DNA of 64,000 nucleotides from Chitinophaga deserti (GTDB lineage Bacteria; Bacteroidota; Bacteroidia; Chitinophagales; Chitinophagaceae), in contig NZ_QFFK01000007.1 in assembly GCF_003149455.1 (NCBI RefSeq), positions 1-64,000 of the forward strand, written 5' to 3'. Shown piece after piece: positions 16,545-25,635 of this stretch; within the stretch, counting starts at the first letter, position 1, and each line of letters opens with the position of its first letter. The notes beneath the pieces are model-generated. The model ran no database searches and was not told where the DNA came from. It saw nothing but the letters and a program-made list of their open reading frames with translations. The translations under genes were made by a program, and so were the position numbers.

Positions 16545-17657
16545 ATGATGAAGCAATTCACCCTTTTTTTCTGCGCTATCACTTCCCTGTGCCTGCCCCT
16601 GCGGGCGCAGGACAAGCCGCCGCTGAAGCTGGTGGACTGGAAGCCTGCCAGCCAGCTGGTAGTGCCGCAAACGGATATTCTTCGCCCGCGGTTCCCCGTC
16701 ATAGACATACACAATCACCTCGGTGATCTCGACAAAGCGGCGCATTATCTCGAAGAGATGGATAAAGTGGGCGTGGTGATGGCGGTGAGCCTGGACGGGC
16801 ATTCCAAAGATCATTTCTACAGAAAACATCTCGAACGCTCGAAGGTGTCTGCAGCTGACCGTTTTCTCGTTTTCTTCGCACCTGAATGGAGCCGCATTGA
16901 TGAGCCTGATTTCGGCAAGAAAGAAGCGCAGCGGCTGGAAGAAGCCGTGGCCATGGGGGCTGGTGGCGTTAAGGTGTACAAAAGCCTGGGCCTGGGCGTG
17001 AAAGACAAGACCGGTAAGTTCGTGGCGGTAGATGATCCGCGCCTCGATCCCATCTGGGCAAAATGCGGAGAGCTGGGCATCCCCGTGCTCATGCACGTCT
17101 CTGACCCCAAAGCGTTCTTTACCCCGCTGGATGAGCACAACGAACGCTACGACGAGCTGGGGCTGCATCCCGACTGGTCGTTTTACGGCAACGGCTATCC
17201 CACCAAGGAAGCGCTGCTGGCACAACGCAACCGGTTGCTCGAAAGACATCCCCATACTATCTTCATCGGCGCGCATATGGCCAACCTGCCGGAAGACTTG
17301 GGGCAAGTGAGTATTTGGCTGGATAAATACCCCAACCTCTACGTGGAGTTCAGCGCCCGCATCAGCGAACTGGGGCGCCAGCCCGTTACTTGCCGGAAGT
17401 TCCTCATCCGATATCAGGACCGCGTACTGTTCGGCACAGATACCGCTCCGGATGCCAAAGCCTACCGCATTTACTTCCGTTTCCTGGAAACGGCGGATGA
17501 ATATTTTGATCCCGCGCAGGGGCATCACCTGCAGGGGCGGTGGATGATCTACGGATTAGATCTGCCGAATGAAGTGCTGGAAAAAATATATAACAAAAAC
17601 GCTCTGAAGATTCTGGGTCTTAAAAAAGACGGGCATGAGATAAACAGGGCCAAATAG
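16545..17657 (+). CDS. secreted amidohydrolase-family (PF04909-like) metal-dependent hydrolase
   Basis: The 370-aa protein has an N-terminal signal peptide (FTLFFCAITSLCLPLRAQ) and a TIM-barrel amidohydrolase domain. Metal-binding motifs of the family are visible: HxH in DIHNHLG, then His in VLMHVSD and FIGAHMAN, and Asp in LFGTDTAPD. Such enzymes hydrolyse lactones, amides or carboxylates. In this operon, 20 nt after susD, it may process a lactone or modified uronic acid released from the polysaccharide, which is inference. A weak GC hairpin overlaps its stop codon and is followed by seven T, so it may be the last gene of the susC transcript. Confidence 0.78.
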   Translation: MMKQFTLFFCAITSLCLPLRAQDKPPLKLVDWKPASQLVVPQTDILRPRFPVIDIHNHLGDLDKAAHYLEEMDKVGVVMAVSLDGHSKDHFYRKHLERSKVSAADRFLVFFAPEWSRIDEPDFGKKEAQRLEEAVAMGAGGVKVYKSLGLGVKDKTGKFVAVDDPRLDPIWAKCGELGIPVLMHVSDPKAFFTPLDEHNERYDELGLHPDWSFYGNGYPTKEALLAQRNRLLERHPHTIFIGAHMANLPEDLGQVSIWLDKYPNLYVEFSARISELGRQPVTCRKFLIRYQDRVLFGTDTAPDAKAYRIYFRFLETADEYFDPAQGHHLQGRWMIYGLDLPNEVLEKIYNKNALKILGLKKDGHEINRAK

Positions 17658-17682
17658 CCCCGTTTTTTTATCAACTATCCTG

Positions 17683-17720
17683 TATATTTAGCTGATCTCG
17701 CCGGGCGTTCCCGTCCGGCG
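17683..17720 (+). promoter_or_regulatory. possible promoter and leader hairpin before the NagX-like gene
   Basis: TATATTTA at 17683-17690 matches seven of eight positions of the Bacteroidota -7 element. A compact GC-rich hairpin follows (17699-17707 with 17712-17720, loop TTCC, one G-U pair), then a pyrimidine-rich stretch. The hairpin could end readthrough from the amidohydrolase gene or act in the leader of the next gene. Confidence 0.35.
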
Positions 17721-17756
17721 GGTTCTTCTCTTTATCAACCAATTTTAGCATACCGA

Positions 17757-18983
17757 ATGAACGCTATCCCTTTAACTGACACCGCCGCTTTACCACGGTC
17801 TTCCACGGCTGGCGTAAAGGCCCCTGGCCGTATTGCATCCGTAGATATTTACCGTGGTTTTGTGATGTTACTGATGATGATGGAAGTGCTGAGCCTCCAC
17901 CGGGTTTCTGATGCATTGCCGGATAGTGGTTTCTGGAGCTTCCTGGCCTTTCACCAGAGCCACGTGCCCTGGGCAGGCTGTTCCCTGCACGATATGATTC
18001 AGCCGTCGTTTTCCTTTCTGGTAGGGGTGGCCCTGCCGTTTTCAATGGCGGCAAGGCTGGCGAAGGGGAGCAGTATCGCTTCGATGTGGCGGCATACCAT
18101 TACGCGTTCACTGATACTGATCGGTTTAGGCATCTTCCTCCGTTCCATGCACTCGGAGCAGACCAATTTTACATTTGAAGATACATTGACGATGATAGGC
18201 CTGGGATACCCTTTCCTATTTGCGTTGGGCTTTGCGGGAACAAGGGCGCGAATCATCGCCTGTACTGCCATCCTTTTCCTGTTCTGGCTGGCGTTTGCGC
18301 TCTATCCGTTGCCGGTGGCGGGAGCAGTTGCTCCGGGTGTACCTGCGGGCTGGGAGCATAATTTCGAAGGCTTTGCTGCACACTGGAACAAGAATACCAG
18401 TCTTGCCTGGGCTTTCGATACCTGGTTCCTGAACCTTTTCCCGCGGGAAGCACCTTTCCTGTACAATGGCGGAGGATATGCCACGCTGAGTTTCATCCCT
18501 ACTTTAGGCACCATGATCCTGGGAACTTTTGCAGGAGAAGCACTGAAGTCAGAAAAAACGCCCGCACAGCGCATCAGGTTTTTCCTGTATTGCGGTATCG
18601 GCTTGCTGGGAGTTGGATTACTGCTGCATGTAGCCGGCATAAACCCAATCGTGAAAAGGATATGGACGCCCGCCTGGACGCTCGCCAGCGGTGGGGGATG
18701 TTTCCTTTTCCTTGCTTTCTTTTACTGGATTGCAGATGTTGCCGGGTATAAATCTGCCTTCTTTTTCCTGACGGTAATCGGTACCAATTCTATCGCGGCT
18801 TATGTGATTGCAGACGGGCTTGGAGGATTTATAAAACAATCGCTCCACATCCATCTCGGACAAAATTATGACCAGCTCCTCGGTGTTCCCTACGCCACAC
18901 TGGTACAGGGCGCATTGGTACTTACGCTGGAATGGTTGATCCTGTATTGGATGTACCGTAAGAAGATATTTATCAAAGTATAG
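17757..18983 (+). CDS. NagX/HGSNAT-like membrane acyltransferase (DUF5009 type)
   Basis: The 408-aa multi-pass protein (about ten membrane segments) begins with the family signature RIASVDIYRGFVMLLMM after a 27-residue polar lead. It has the conserved His-containing segment WAGCSLHDMIQPSFSFLVGV near residue 75. Relatives include bacterial NagX and the lysosomal heparan-alpha-glucosaminide N-acetyltransferase, which pass acetyl groups across a membrane onto sugar amines. It sits at the end of a locus with heparinase-I-like lyases, so an amino-sugar-containing acidic glycan is a tempting substrate, but that is inference. It may have its own promoter at 17683. Confidence 0.75.
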   Translation: MNAIPLTDTAALPRSSTAGVKAPGRIASVDIYRGFVMLLMMMEVLSLHRVSDALPDSGFWSFLAFHQSHVPWAGCSLHDMIQPSFSFLVGVALPFSMAARLAKGSSIASMWRHTITRSLILIGLGIFLRSMHSEQTNFTFEDTLTMIGLGYPFLFALGFAGTRARIIACTAILFLFWLAFALYPLPVAGAVAPGVPAGWEHNFEGFAAHWNKNTSLAWAFDTWFLNLFPREAPFLYNGGGYATLSFIPTLGTMILGTFAGEALKSEKTPAQRIRFFLYCGIGLLGVGLLLHVAGINPIVKRIWTPAWTLASGGGCFLFLAFFYWIADVAGYKSAFFFLTVIGTNSIAAYVIADGLGGFIKQSLHIHLGQNYDQLLGVPYATLVQGALVLTLEWLILYWMYRKKIFIKV

Positions 18984-19081
18984 CTGTCGGAAGTCCTGAG
19001 ATTGTTAATATAATATCAGTCAGGTCTATTTATGTGTTTTTTTAGTTATGTCACAATGTATTCATTTTCAAGACATTGAAT

Positions 19082-19191
19082 AGTGATCCTTCGGTCAACC
19101 TTCAGTGATCCTTCAGTGAGCCCTTGATTTTACTGAGGTTTGCAGTAGTTTGACCGAAGGATCACTGAAGGATCACTGAAGGTTGGGACTA
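19082..19191. repeat. palindromic array of ten 11-nt repeat units
   Basis: Cut in 11-nt steps from 19082, the left side gives AGTGATCCTTC, GGTCAACCTTC, AGTGATCCTTC. The right side gives the reverse complement type (GGATCACTGAA twice). Perfect inverted arms of 24 nt pair 19096-19119 with 19162-19185, and 16-nt arms pair 19082-19097 with 19151-19166. Both cannot form as one nested hairpin, so alternative registers exist. It lies between two converging genes in a 339-nt gene-free stretch (18984-19322), which otherwise holds only a terminator near 19261. The 11-nt period matches the arrays at 127 and 33631. Confidence 0.85.
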
Positions 19192-19260
19192 CCTTCCCCG
19201 GTGAAATATTATCAGTTTGAGGTGTAGGCATGAAGGGGGATAATACAAAAATGCTTAAAT

Positions 19261-19300
19261 TAAAATGCCGCCTCAACAGGAGAGACGGCATTTTAGTTTT
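19261..19300. terminator. intrinsic terminator at the end of the GH16 operon
   Basis: TAAAATGCCG at 19261-19270 pairs with CGGCATTTTA at 19286-19295 around a short inner CTC/GAG stem. T-rich sequence lies to the right and A-rich sequence to the left. It lies just downstream of the minus-strand GH16 gene and can also stop plus-strand transcription from the NagX-like gene. Confidence 0.8.
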
Positions 19301-19322
19301 TATATACAATTCTTATTCAGCA

Positions 19323-20153
19323 CTAGCGCTGATATACCCGCACATAATCCACAATCAGCCGTGAAGGCATGTGTGCTTCAGGTATTTCTTCTCCGCTCTG
19401 GCCGAGTGCCACATTGAGCAGGAGGTAAAAATCTTCCCGGAAGGGGTGGTTACCCTTCTTTGCATTTTGTGCGTTTTTGATATCGATGGTATTGAGCTCT
19501 TTCCCGTCTACAGAAATAACCATGCTGTTTTCATCCCAGATCATTTCCCATTCATGGAAACTGTTAGCCCAGGCTTCGCCGCCCCAGGCAGCAACGGGCC
19601 ATTTGGCTTCGTCCCAGGCGGTTTCGCCGGAGCCTTCCCAGGCTGCGTTGGCCAGGAGGTTGCCCCTGTAAAATTCCATGATATCTACTTCGCCGCAGGC
19701 AGGCCAATGCACGGGGCCACGGTTGGCGCCCAGCATCCAGAAGGCGGGCCAGCTGCCTTTACGGACATCTATCTTCGCCCGCATGGTTACACGGCCGTAT
19801 TTGAACTCAAATTTGCCTTTGGTAATGAGGCAGGAAGAGGTGTATTCCGCAAACTCACGGTTTTTCTTCCAGTCGCTGCTGCCGGCAACATAACCGGGGT
19901 TGGGAATGCGCTCATTCCGCGCTTCGATGGTGAGGAACCCGTTTTTGCAGGATGCGTTCTCCGGCCGGTACCATTGTGGCTCACGGTTGCGGATAAAGCC
20001 GCGTTCGTAATCCCATTTGGCAGGGTCGGGGGTGCCATCCTTATCAAACTCATCATTCCAGACCATTTTGTAACCACGCTTTTCTGCCGTTGGCATGTGG
20101 GTGGATGAAAGGCCGCAATACATGGCGGCGGCGAGTATCAGGGACAGTTGCAT
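19323..20153 (-). CDS. glycoside hydrolase family 16 (beta-glucanase/laminarinase type)
   Basis: This enzyme cleaves beta-1,3 or mixed-linkage beta-glucans by a retaining mechanism, probably outside the inner membrane. The 276-aa product has a signal peptide and a single GH16 domain from about residue 28. The catalytic ExDxxE motif is present as GEVDIMEF, with nucleophile Glu155, Asp157 and acid/base Glu160. It is the last gene of the sigma-FecR-SusC-SusD operon, 22 nt after susD, so that locus is probably tuned to a beta-glucan. Other GH16 activities (agarase, carrageenase, xyloglucanase) are less likely but not excluded. Confidence 0.9.
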   Translation of the reverse strand: MQLSLILAAAMYCGLSSTHMPTAEKRGYKMVWNDEFDKDGTPDPAKWDYERGFIRNREPQWYRPENASCKNGFLTIEARNERIPNPGYVAGSSDWKKNREFAEYTSSCLITKGKFEFKYGRVTMRAKIDVRKGSWPAFWMLGANRGPVHWPACGEVDIMEFYRGNLLANAAWEGSGETAWDEAKWPVAAWGGEAWANSFHEWEMIWDENSMVISVDGKELNTIDIKNAQNAKKGNHPFREDFYLLLNVALGQSGEEIPEAHMPSRLIVDYVRVYQR

Positions 20154-20175
20154 GTCTGAAGATAATTAATCGTTA

Positions 20176-22017
20176 TCAGTATAATGGATTTTGTACAAGC
20201 AGCCGGCTGTTCTGGATATCGTTCAGCGGAATGGGGTAGAGGTACATGGCTTTCGTCCAACCGCGGTTTTCAATGAGGGTACGTTTGTAGAACCCTTCAA
20301 TGGTGGCGGCGTTGAGATCCATTCCATAATAAGGTCCGCCCTGAGCGCCTTTACCCGCAGGGGCTTCGGCAATCATCCAGCGGCGCACATCAAAGTAGCG
20401 CTGTCCTTCCCCGGCCAGTTCCACACGCATTTCCGCACGCACAGCTTCGCGCTGGGCGGCCTGGTTGCCCCGGATGCCCGGCTTAATGTCGGCCAGCAGC
20501 GGGATGCCTGCACGGCTGCGCACTTTGTCGATGTAAGTGATGATATTGGGATCGGAAGGCGTCACTTCATTGAGGGCTTCTGCATACAGCAGGTAAAACT
20601 CAGCGAGGCGGAAAATGATACCGGGACGGTATTCGCTCTTCGGGTTAGATCCCTGATTGTATACGCGCTTGCTGAGCTTCTTATAGAAGATGTAGCCGGT
20701 ACGGGCATGATCCTGAACGCTGTTATCGCTGTTACCTCCGCGGTTGAAGAAGATCTGCTCGTTGCCTACATGCCAGCGCCTGCCATTGTAGAAAATAGCC
20801 TGGTAAAAGCGGGGTTCGCGGTTTACATACATGCGGTAAGTACCCGGCTGGGTGCGGCCGGTGAGGTCTTCTCCCGCAACAGACATACCCGTTTCACTAT
20901 ACGCGGGCGATTCCTGAATTGGCAGGCCATCGTTCATGAAAAAGGCATCCACCAGTTCCTGCGTGGCGGCAATATAACCGGTGGCGTTGCTGCCACCGCG
21001 TGCACCGCGGGGAACCGACCATCCGTCTACCCCCGCATTGGGAACTGTTCCCCAGTTCACGTCAGAACGGGCGAAGATGATTTCCTTGTTGTATTTCATG
21101 TGCAGTTCATACAGGCTCTTATCAGGATCATAGGAGGTGCCGGTATTTTCGCGGTGCAGAGCATAATGCCCGCCTGTTTCCGCGTAATCGATGATGGCTT
21201 TTACTGCAGTGAGGGCTTTTTGCCATTTCGTGTTGTCGGCATCAGGGAAGAGCCTTTTACCGTCTTTATTGGTAAGGGCCAGCGCTTCGGCATAACCGCC
21301 GTTAAAGAGCGGGCTGGCGGCGTACATCATCAGCCGGGCGCGTACGGCCAGTGCGGCGCCTTTCGTAGGTACAGCCAGCAGTTGCTGGTTGGAAAGGTCC
21401 GGATCTTTCAGTCCGTCGGCACAGGCGGTCAGCTCATCGTAAATGAAGTTCACCACTTCATCTACCGAGTTGCGGGCGAAGTCGAGCGTCCGGTTGTTGG
21501 GATCGGCAATCTCCGTCATGATAGTAACAGGGCCGTACAGCTCAAACAGCAGGTAGTGGTAATAGGCACGGAGGAAGCGGGCCTGTACTTTCAGTTCCGC
21601 CAGCTCATCCGCACTGATGAAATCGGCCTGGCCGGTTGCAGGTATTTCCACTGCATTGGCGAGGAAGATATTCGCCTGGCGGATGTACTGGTACAGCGAC
21701 CATCTCGACCAGGTACTGTGGCTGAGGGTATACGGAGCTAGGTTGTATTCTGTAACCTGGCGGAGTTTCACTTCGTCGGTCATCCGCAGCCAGGGATTAT
21801 CGAGGCCGGAAATATCGTTCCGGCTGTAGTTGGCCATATTTGGAATACCTGCGTAAATATTGCGTTGCCATCTTCTCACATCGGCCGGTGTGGAGAAGAT
21901 CTTCTGCATGTCCCTGTCTTCCGCCAGTTCTTTGGAAACGTCGAGATAGTTTTTGTTGCACGAAACGGCGCCAAAGGTAGTAGTGGCGATAATCAATGAA
22001 TGGAATATATATTTCAT
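20176..22017 (-). CDS. SusD/RagB-family substrate-binding lipoprotein of the GH16 locus
   Basis: It partners the SusC encoded just upstream and captures the glycan at the cell surface. From the Met at 22017 the product is 613 aa, with a lipoprotein signal ending at Cys20 (FGAVSC). An upstream Met at 22047 would add ten polar residues and overlap the SusC stop, so it was rejected. SusD-type features are the helical segment VQARFLRAYYHYLLFELYG and, near the C terminus, FRLAEFYLLYAEALNEV and GEGQRYFDVRRW. It is larger than the first SusD here, as is usual for the SusD partners of STN-type SusC. Confidence 0.92.
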   Translation of the reverse strand: MKYIFHSLIIATTTFGAVSCNKNYLDVSKELAEDRDMQKIFSTPADVRRWQRNIYAGIPNMANYSRNDISGLDNPWLRMTDEVKLRQVTEYNLAPYTLSHSTWSRWSLYQYIRQANIFLANAVEIPATGQADFISADELAELKVQARFLRAYYHYLLFELYGPVTIMTEIADPNNRTLDFARNSVDEVVNFIYDELTACADGLKDPDLSNQQLLAVPTKGAALAVRARLMMYAASPLFNGGYAEALALTNKDGKRLFPDADNTKWQKALTAVKAIIDYAETGGHYALHRENTGTSYDPDKSLYELHMKYNKEIIFARSDVNWGTVPNAGVDGWSVPRGARGGSNATGYIAATQELVDAFFMNDGLPIQESPAYSETGMSVAGEDLTGRTQPGTYRMYVNREPRFYQAIFYNGRRWHVGNEQIFFNRGGNSDNSVQDHARTGYIFYKKLSKRVYNQGSNPKSEYRPGIIFRLAEFYLLYAEALNEVTPSDPNIITYIDKVRSRAGIPLLADIKPGIRGNQAAQREAVRAEMRVELAGEGQRYFDVRRWMIAEAPAGKGAQGGPYYGMDLNAATIEGFYKRTLIENRGWTKAMYLYPIPLNDIQNSRLLVQNPLY

Positions 22018-22030
22018 GTCGTTCGTTCGT

Positions 22031-25000
22031 TTATAAAGTGATTTCAATGCCTGCCGTCCAGGTGCTGGGAATAGGATAGCGGGTACCGCCGGCGCTGTTG
22101 CCCAGTTCGGGATCGTAAACGCCTACATGATCCCACAGGGCTACGTTGTTGCCCATGATATAAATGCGTGCATTTCTCATTTTAGCACGCTGGATGAGTT
22201 TGGTGTTGAAGTTGTAACCGGCTTCCACGTTTTTGAGGCGGATGAACGAACCGTCTCTCACCCACCAGGTGCTGGCGGTGTTGGTGTTGCTCATTTCCGA
22301 TACGCGCAGGCGGGGGAAGAAAACGTCCTGGCTGGGGTTCTGCTCCGTCCAGCGGCTTTCCACTACTTCCATGCGCACATTGCTTTCGTCGATACCCCAG
22401 TGGAAAGGCATGAAGGCGTTTGCCTGGTCGTTGATGTTCACGGATACGCGGCCTGCACCCTGGAAGAACACGCTGGCATAAAAACCTTTCCATTCCGCGC
22501 TCAGTCCAAAGCCATAAATCATCTCCGGAACGGTGGGCTGGGCGGCGTCTTTTACACGGTCGAGATCATCGATGATACCATCGCCGTTCATATCCCGGTA
22601 TTTGATATCGCCCGGCATTACCTGTGCAACGTAGTTGGTAGGGGCAATACCGTCTTTCAGGGCGTATGTCTTTTTACCATCGGGCCCGATGGTGATATTG
22701 AAATCCTGGTCGGTAAACAGGCGTTCTGCGATGAGGAAGTTATTCAGTGCATTCAGCCGGGTTCCTTTAATATCCATCCAGCGGTGCAGCTGGGGAACTT
22801 CATCGTATTCGATGATTTTATTCCGGGCAATGGTAAGGTTGCCACGGGCGGAGAGGAGTACTTCTCCAACTTTGTAGCGGAGGTTCAGGCTTCCATCCAG
22901 TCCTTTGTTTTCCACAATCCCGAAGTTCTGCCAGGGGGCCTGGCGGAAGCCGGCAATGCCGGGGATGGTACGGCGTTGCAGGAGGATGTCGGTACGGCGG
23001 TTGTCAAAGTAATCTACCTGGAAGTCGATGGCTCCGTTGAACAGGGATGCATCTATACCGAAGTTCTTTTTCACTTCCACTTCCCAGCCCAGCATAGGAG
23101 CGGAGAACTTGCCTTCCACAAGCCCGTTGCCCAGTCCGTTTACTGCACCGGAAGTGCCTATACCCCAGCTGTAGCCGGTACCGTTCAGGAAGGTGGCACG
23201 GTAGCCGAAGCGGTCGGAAGAGAGATTGTCGTTGCCCGTACGGCCGATGGAAGCGCGCAATTTAAGGCTGCCTACGGCCCTTTCGAGGAATTCGGGGAAG
23301 AAAGGTTCGTTTGCCACGTTCCAGGCCAGCCCGATGGCCGGGAAGAAGCCGTAGCGGTTATCGGCAGAGAAGTTCTCACTGCCGGTGATGCCGAAGTTGG
23401 CCTCGATGGAATAGCGGCTGTCGAAAGTATACACCGTACGACCGATGTAGGCCTGCTTGCGGTAAGCCAGTGCATCGGAGTGGAGCTGCCTTTCTTTCTG
23501 GTAAGTTAATGCCATGGCGCTCACTACGTGTTTGCCGAAAGTACGGTCGTAGTTCAGCGCTGCCTCCATGTAGATGTTCTTATCGCCGCTATTGCTTTCG
23601 ATGGGTTCTGCAAAGGGAGTGCCGTTGCTGATCTGGTCGAAAACCAGTTTGCCATTGGCATCGCGGCTTTTGGCGAAGAAAGTGGAGGGCGATTTCAGGC
23701 GCGTCATCCGGTACTGCGAGTTGGCATCGTAACTGATGGCGCCACGGATTCTCAGGCCGGGGGTAATGATATCCAGCTTCTGTTCAATATCCACGCGCGA
23801 TTGAATGGCGGAACGCCACTCTTTCTGATAGCCTGATTCCACGAGCTGGTTATAGGGATTGAGCTTGTTGGCATTCTGTGTCGGGTGCCCGGCCAGTGTA
23901 CCGTCTGAATAAACGGCAGGGAACAGGTGAGGGGGGATGCGCGAGAAGCGCTCGAAGAGGTTGGTAGCGCCAAAACCGGGATAGTTGGTCTGGAGGTACT
24001 GCCCGCTGAGATCAACACGGATAAGGGTGGTTTTGGTAACGTCGATGTCGATGTTGCTGCGGAGGTTGTAGCGTTTGAGACCGGCGTTGTTGTTATAATC
24101 CTGGTTCACTTTATACAGCCCGCTTTCGGAGAAATACGCGCCGGATACGAAGAAGCGCATACGATCGCCGCCGCCCCTGAAGTTGAGGGTATGGCGGGTG
24201 TTATTGGTATGATCGCGCATCAGGAGATCCCACCAGTTGCTGCTGGGGTAAAGGTCAGGGTCTTCGCCGGATTTATATTTGGCCAGAACCTCGTCGCTGA
24301 ACGCGGGATCTTTCCCTTCATTACGGAGGGCTTCGTTGTACAGGGATAAATAGTCGTAAGAATTGGCGAAGCGCGGCAGACGGGTGGGTTTCAGCCTGCT
24401 GTATTCACCGCGGTAAGTGATGCGCGTTTTCTGCGCGGTACCCCGTTTGGAGGTAATGAGGATTACACCATTGGCGCCTTCGGCACCGTAGATGGCCGTA
24501 GCGGCAGCGTCTTTCAACAGGGTGAATGTCTCGATCTCATCGGGCTCGATATCGTTCATGTTCCTGGGAACACCGTCTACCAGTACCAGCGGACTGGTAC
24601 CGCCCGCAAAGGAGCTGACCCCTCTGATCCAGAATTCGGCATTATCGTATCCTGGTTCGCCGGAGCGTTGTACGGCGATGAGACCGGGTACCTGTCCTGC
24701 CAGGTTGTTGCTGAGGCTGCGTGTAGGCATGCGGAGCTGTTCGCCCTTTACCGTGGCAATGGAGCTTACGAGGCTCGACTTTTTCTGCTTGCCGAAACCT
24801 ACTACCACCACTTCACCGAGGCCCTTGGTGTCGGGCATAAGCATAACATCGATGTTGCTTTTACCGGCCACAGGGATTTCCTGCCCGATGTACCCGATGA
24901 AGTTGAACTCCAGTATGGCGTTGTTGGGAACGTCGAGGATAAAGCGGCCATTGGCGTCGGTAGCGGTGCCTATTATGGGCTTGCTGCCTTTTACGGTAAC

Positions 25001-25453
25001 GGTTACGCCCTGCAGCACAGAGCCGGAATCGCGGACGGTACCGCGTACTTCGATGTTACGGTAAGCAGTTTCAATAACGGTAGATTTCAGGACGGTAATG
25101 TTGCGGCCACTGATACGGAATGCCAGGGCACGCGCGGGCAGGATGCTTTCCAGCACGGCGGTGAGCGGTGTTTCCCGTATGTTGAGCGTTACCGGGGCGG
25201 CATGGCTCAGCGCTTCCTCCTGGTAGAGGAAATGGTAACCCGTTTGGGCCTTCATCCGGGAAAAGACTTCCCGGAGGGGCATGTTTTTAACCGTCAGTGT
25301 AACGGATTGCGCCCTGCCGGAAGCATATGCTCCCAGCGAAAAGAATAAGAGTAGCGAGATCGTGATTTTCATGACGCTCAGTATTAACGGCCCCGCAAAG
25401 CGCAGGCGTAAGGATCCGTGCCGGCATACTTTGCCTGCAGAAAGGAATTGCAT
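22031..25453 (-). CDS. SusC/RagA-type TonB-dependent transporter with STN signalling domain
   Basis: This 1140-aa outer-membrane importer has a long N terminus with a hydrophobic signal (MKITISLLLFFSLGAYASG). An STN domain follows at about residues 50-122 (VTLTVKNMPLREVFSRM), then a CarboxypepD_reg-like domain (about 133-210), plug (about 213-330, EVVVVGFGKQKKSSLV) and barrel. The STN domain is the part that contacts a FecR-type anti-sigma factor when substrate is bound, and the fecR and ECF sigma genes lie directly upstream. The long N-terminal extension before the signal peptide is common in Chitinophagaceae SusC proteins, so the Met at 25453 was kept; 25369 is the alternative. Confidence 0.92.
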   Translation of the reverse strand: MQFLSAGKVCRHGSLRLRFAGPLILSVMKITISLLLFFSLGAYASGRAQSVTLTVKNMPLREVFSRMKAQTGYHFLYQEEALSHAAPVTLNIRETPLTAVLESILPARALAFRISGRNITVLKSTVIETAYRNIEVRGTVRDSGSVLQGVTVTVKGSKPIIGTATDANGRFILDVPNNAILEFNFIGYIGQEIPVAGKSNIDVMLMPDTKGLGEVVVVGFGKQKKSSLVSSIATVKGEQLRMPTRSLSNNLAGQVPGLIAVQRSGEPGYDNAEFWIRGVSSFAGGTSPLVLVDGVPRNMNDIEPDEIETFTLLKDAAATAIYGAEGANGVILITSKRGTAQKTRITYRGEYSRLKPTRLPRFANSYDYLSLYNEALRNEGKDPAFSDEVLAKYKSGEDPDLYPSSNWWDLLMRDHTNNTRHTLNFRGGGDRMRFFVSGAYFSESGLYKVNQDYNNNAGLKRYNLRSNIDIDVTKTTLIRVDLSGQYLQTNYPGFGATNLFERFSRIPPHLFPAVYSDGTLAGHPTQNANKLNPYNQLVESGYQKEWRSAIQSRVDIEQKLDIITPGLRIRGAISYDANSQYRMTRLKSPSTFFAKSRDANGKLVFDQISNGTPFAEPIESNSGDKNIYMEAALNYDRTFGKHVVSAMALTYQKERQLHSDALAYRKQAYIGRTVYTFDSRYSIEANFGITGSENFSADNRYGFFPAIGLAWNVANEPFFPEFLERAVGSLKLRASIGRTGNDNLSSDRFGYRATFLNGTGYSWGIGTSGAVNGLGNGLVEGKFSAPMLGWEVEVKKNFGIDASLFNGAIDFQVDYFDNRRTDILLQRRTIPGIAGFRQAPWQNFGIVENKGLDGSLNLRYKVGEVLLSARGNLTIARNKIIEYDEVPQLHRWMDIKGTRLNALNNFLIAERLFTDQDFNITIGPDGKKTYALKDGIAPTNYVAQVMPGDIKYRDMNGDGIIDDLDRVKDAAQPTVPEMIYGFGLSAEWKGFYASVFFQGAGRVSVNINDQANAFMPFHWGIDESNVRMEVVESRWTEQNPSQDVFFPRLRVSEMSNTNTASTWWVRDGSFIRLKNVEAGYNFNTKLIQRAKMRNARIYIMGNNVALWDHVGVYDPELGNSAGGTRYPIPSTWTAGIEITL

Positions 25454-25504
25454 AATTTTACAGTGTTAGGATTGATAAATCATTGTGTCATGCTAACGTG
25501 GCAG

Positions 25505-25600
25505 TCATGCCTCCGGCCGGGAGCGGTGGTGCGCTTCCGGCTTTTTCATGCCTGTTGGTTTGTGTCAGTTTGGCTTTTTAATCTGTACGTGTTTCTTCAT
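25505..25600 (-). promoter_or_regulatory. leader with two tiny ORFs and a GC-rich hairpin between fecR and susC
   Basis: Two small frames are read in the direction of the operon: 25565-25600 (MKKHVQIKKPN) and 25505-25549 (MKKPEAHHRSRPEA). The second ends in an ATGA overlap with another minimal frame. A 10-bp stem (25516-25525 with 25532-25541, one G-U pair) lies within the second one. Read on the plus strand, the stem is followed by TTTTT like a terminator. This may be an attenuator or translational leader that sets susC output; that is inference. Confidence 0.4.
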
Positions 25601-25635
25601 GGCTTTTAGATTTGGTGATTGCGTGTCCGGCACTA

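Noticed and set aside
20191..23509. 516- and 460-codon open frames opposite the second susD and susC
   Set aside because: Both mirror genes with firm family assignment and have no features of their own.
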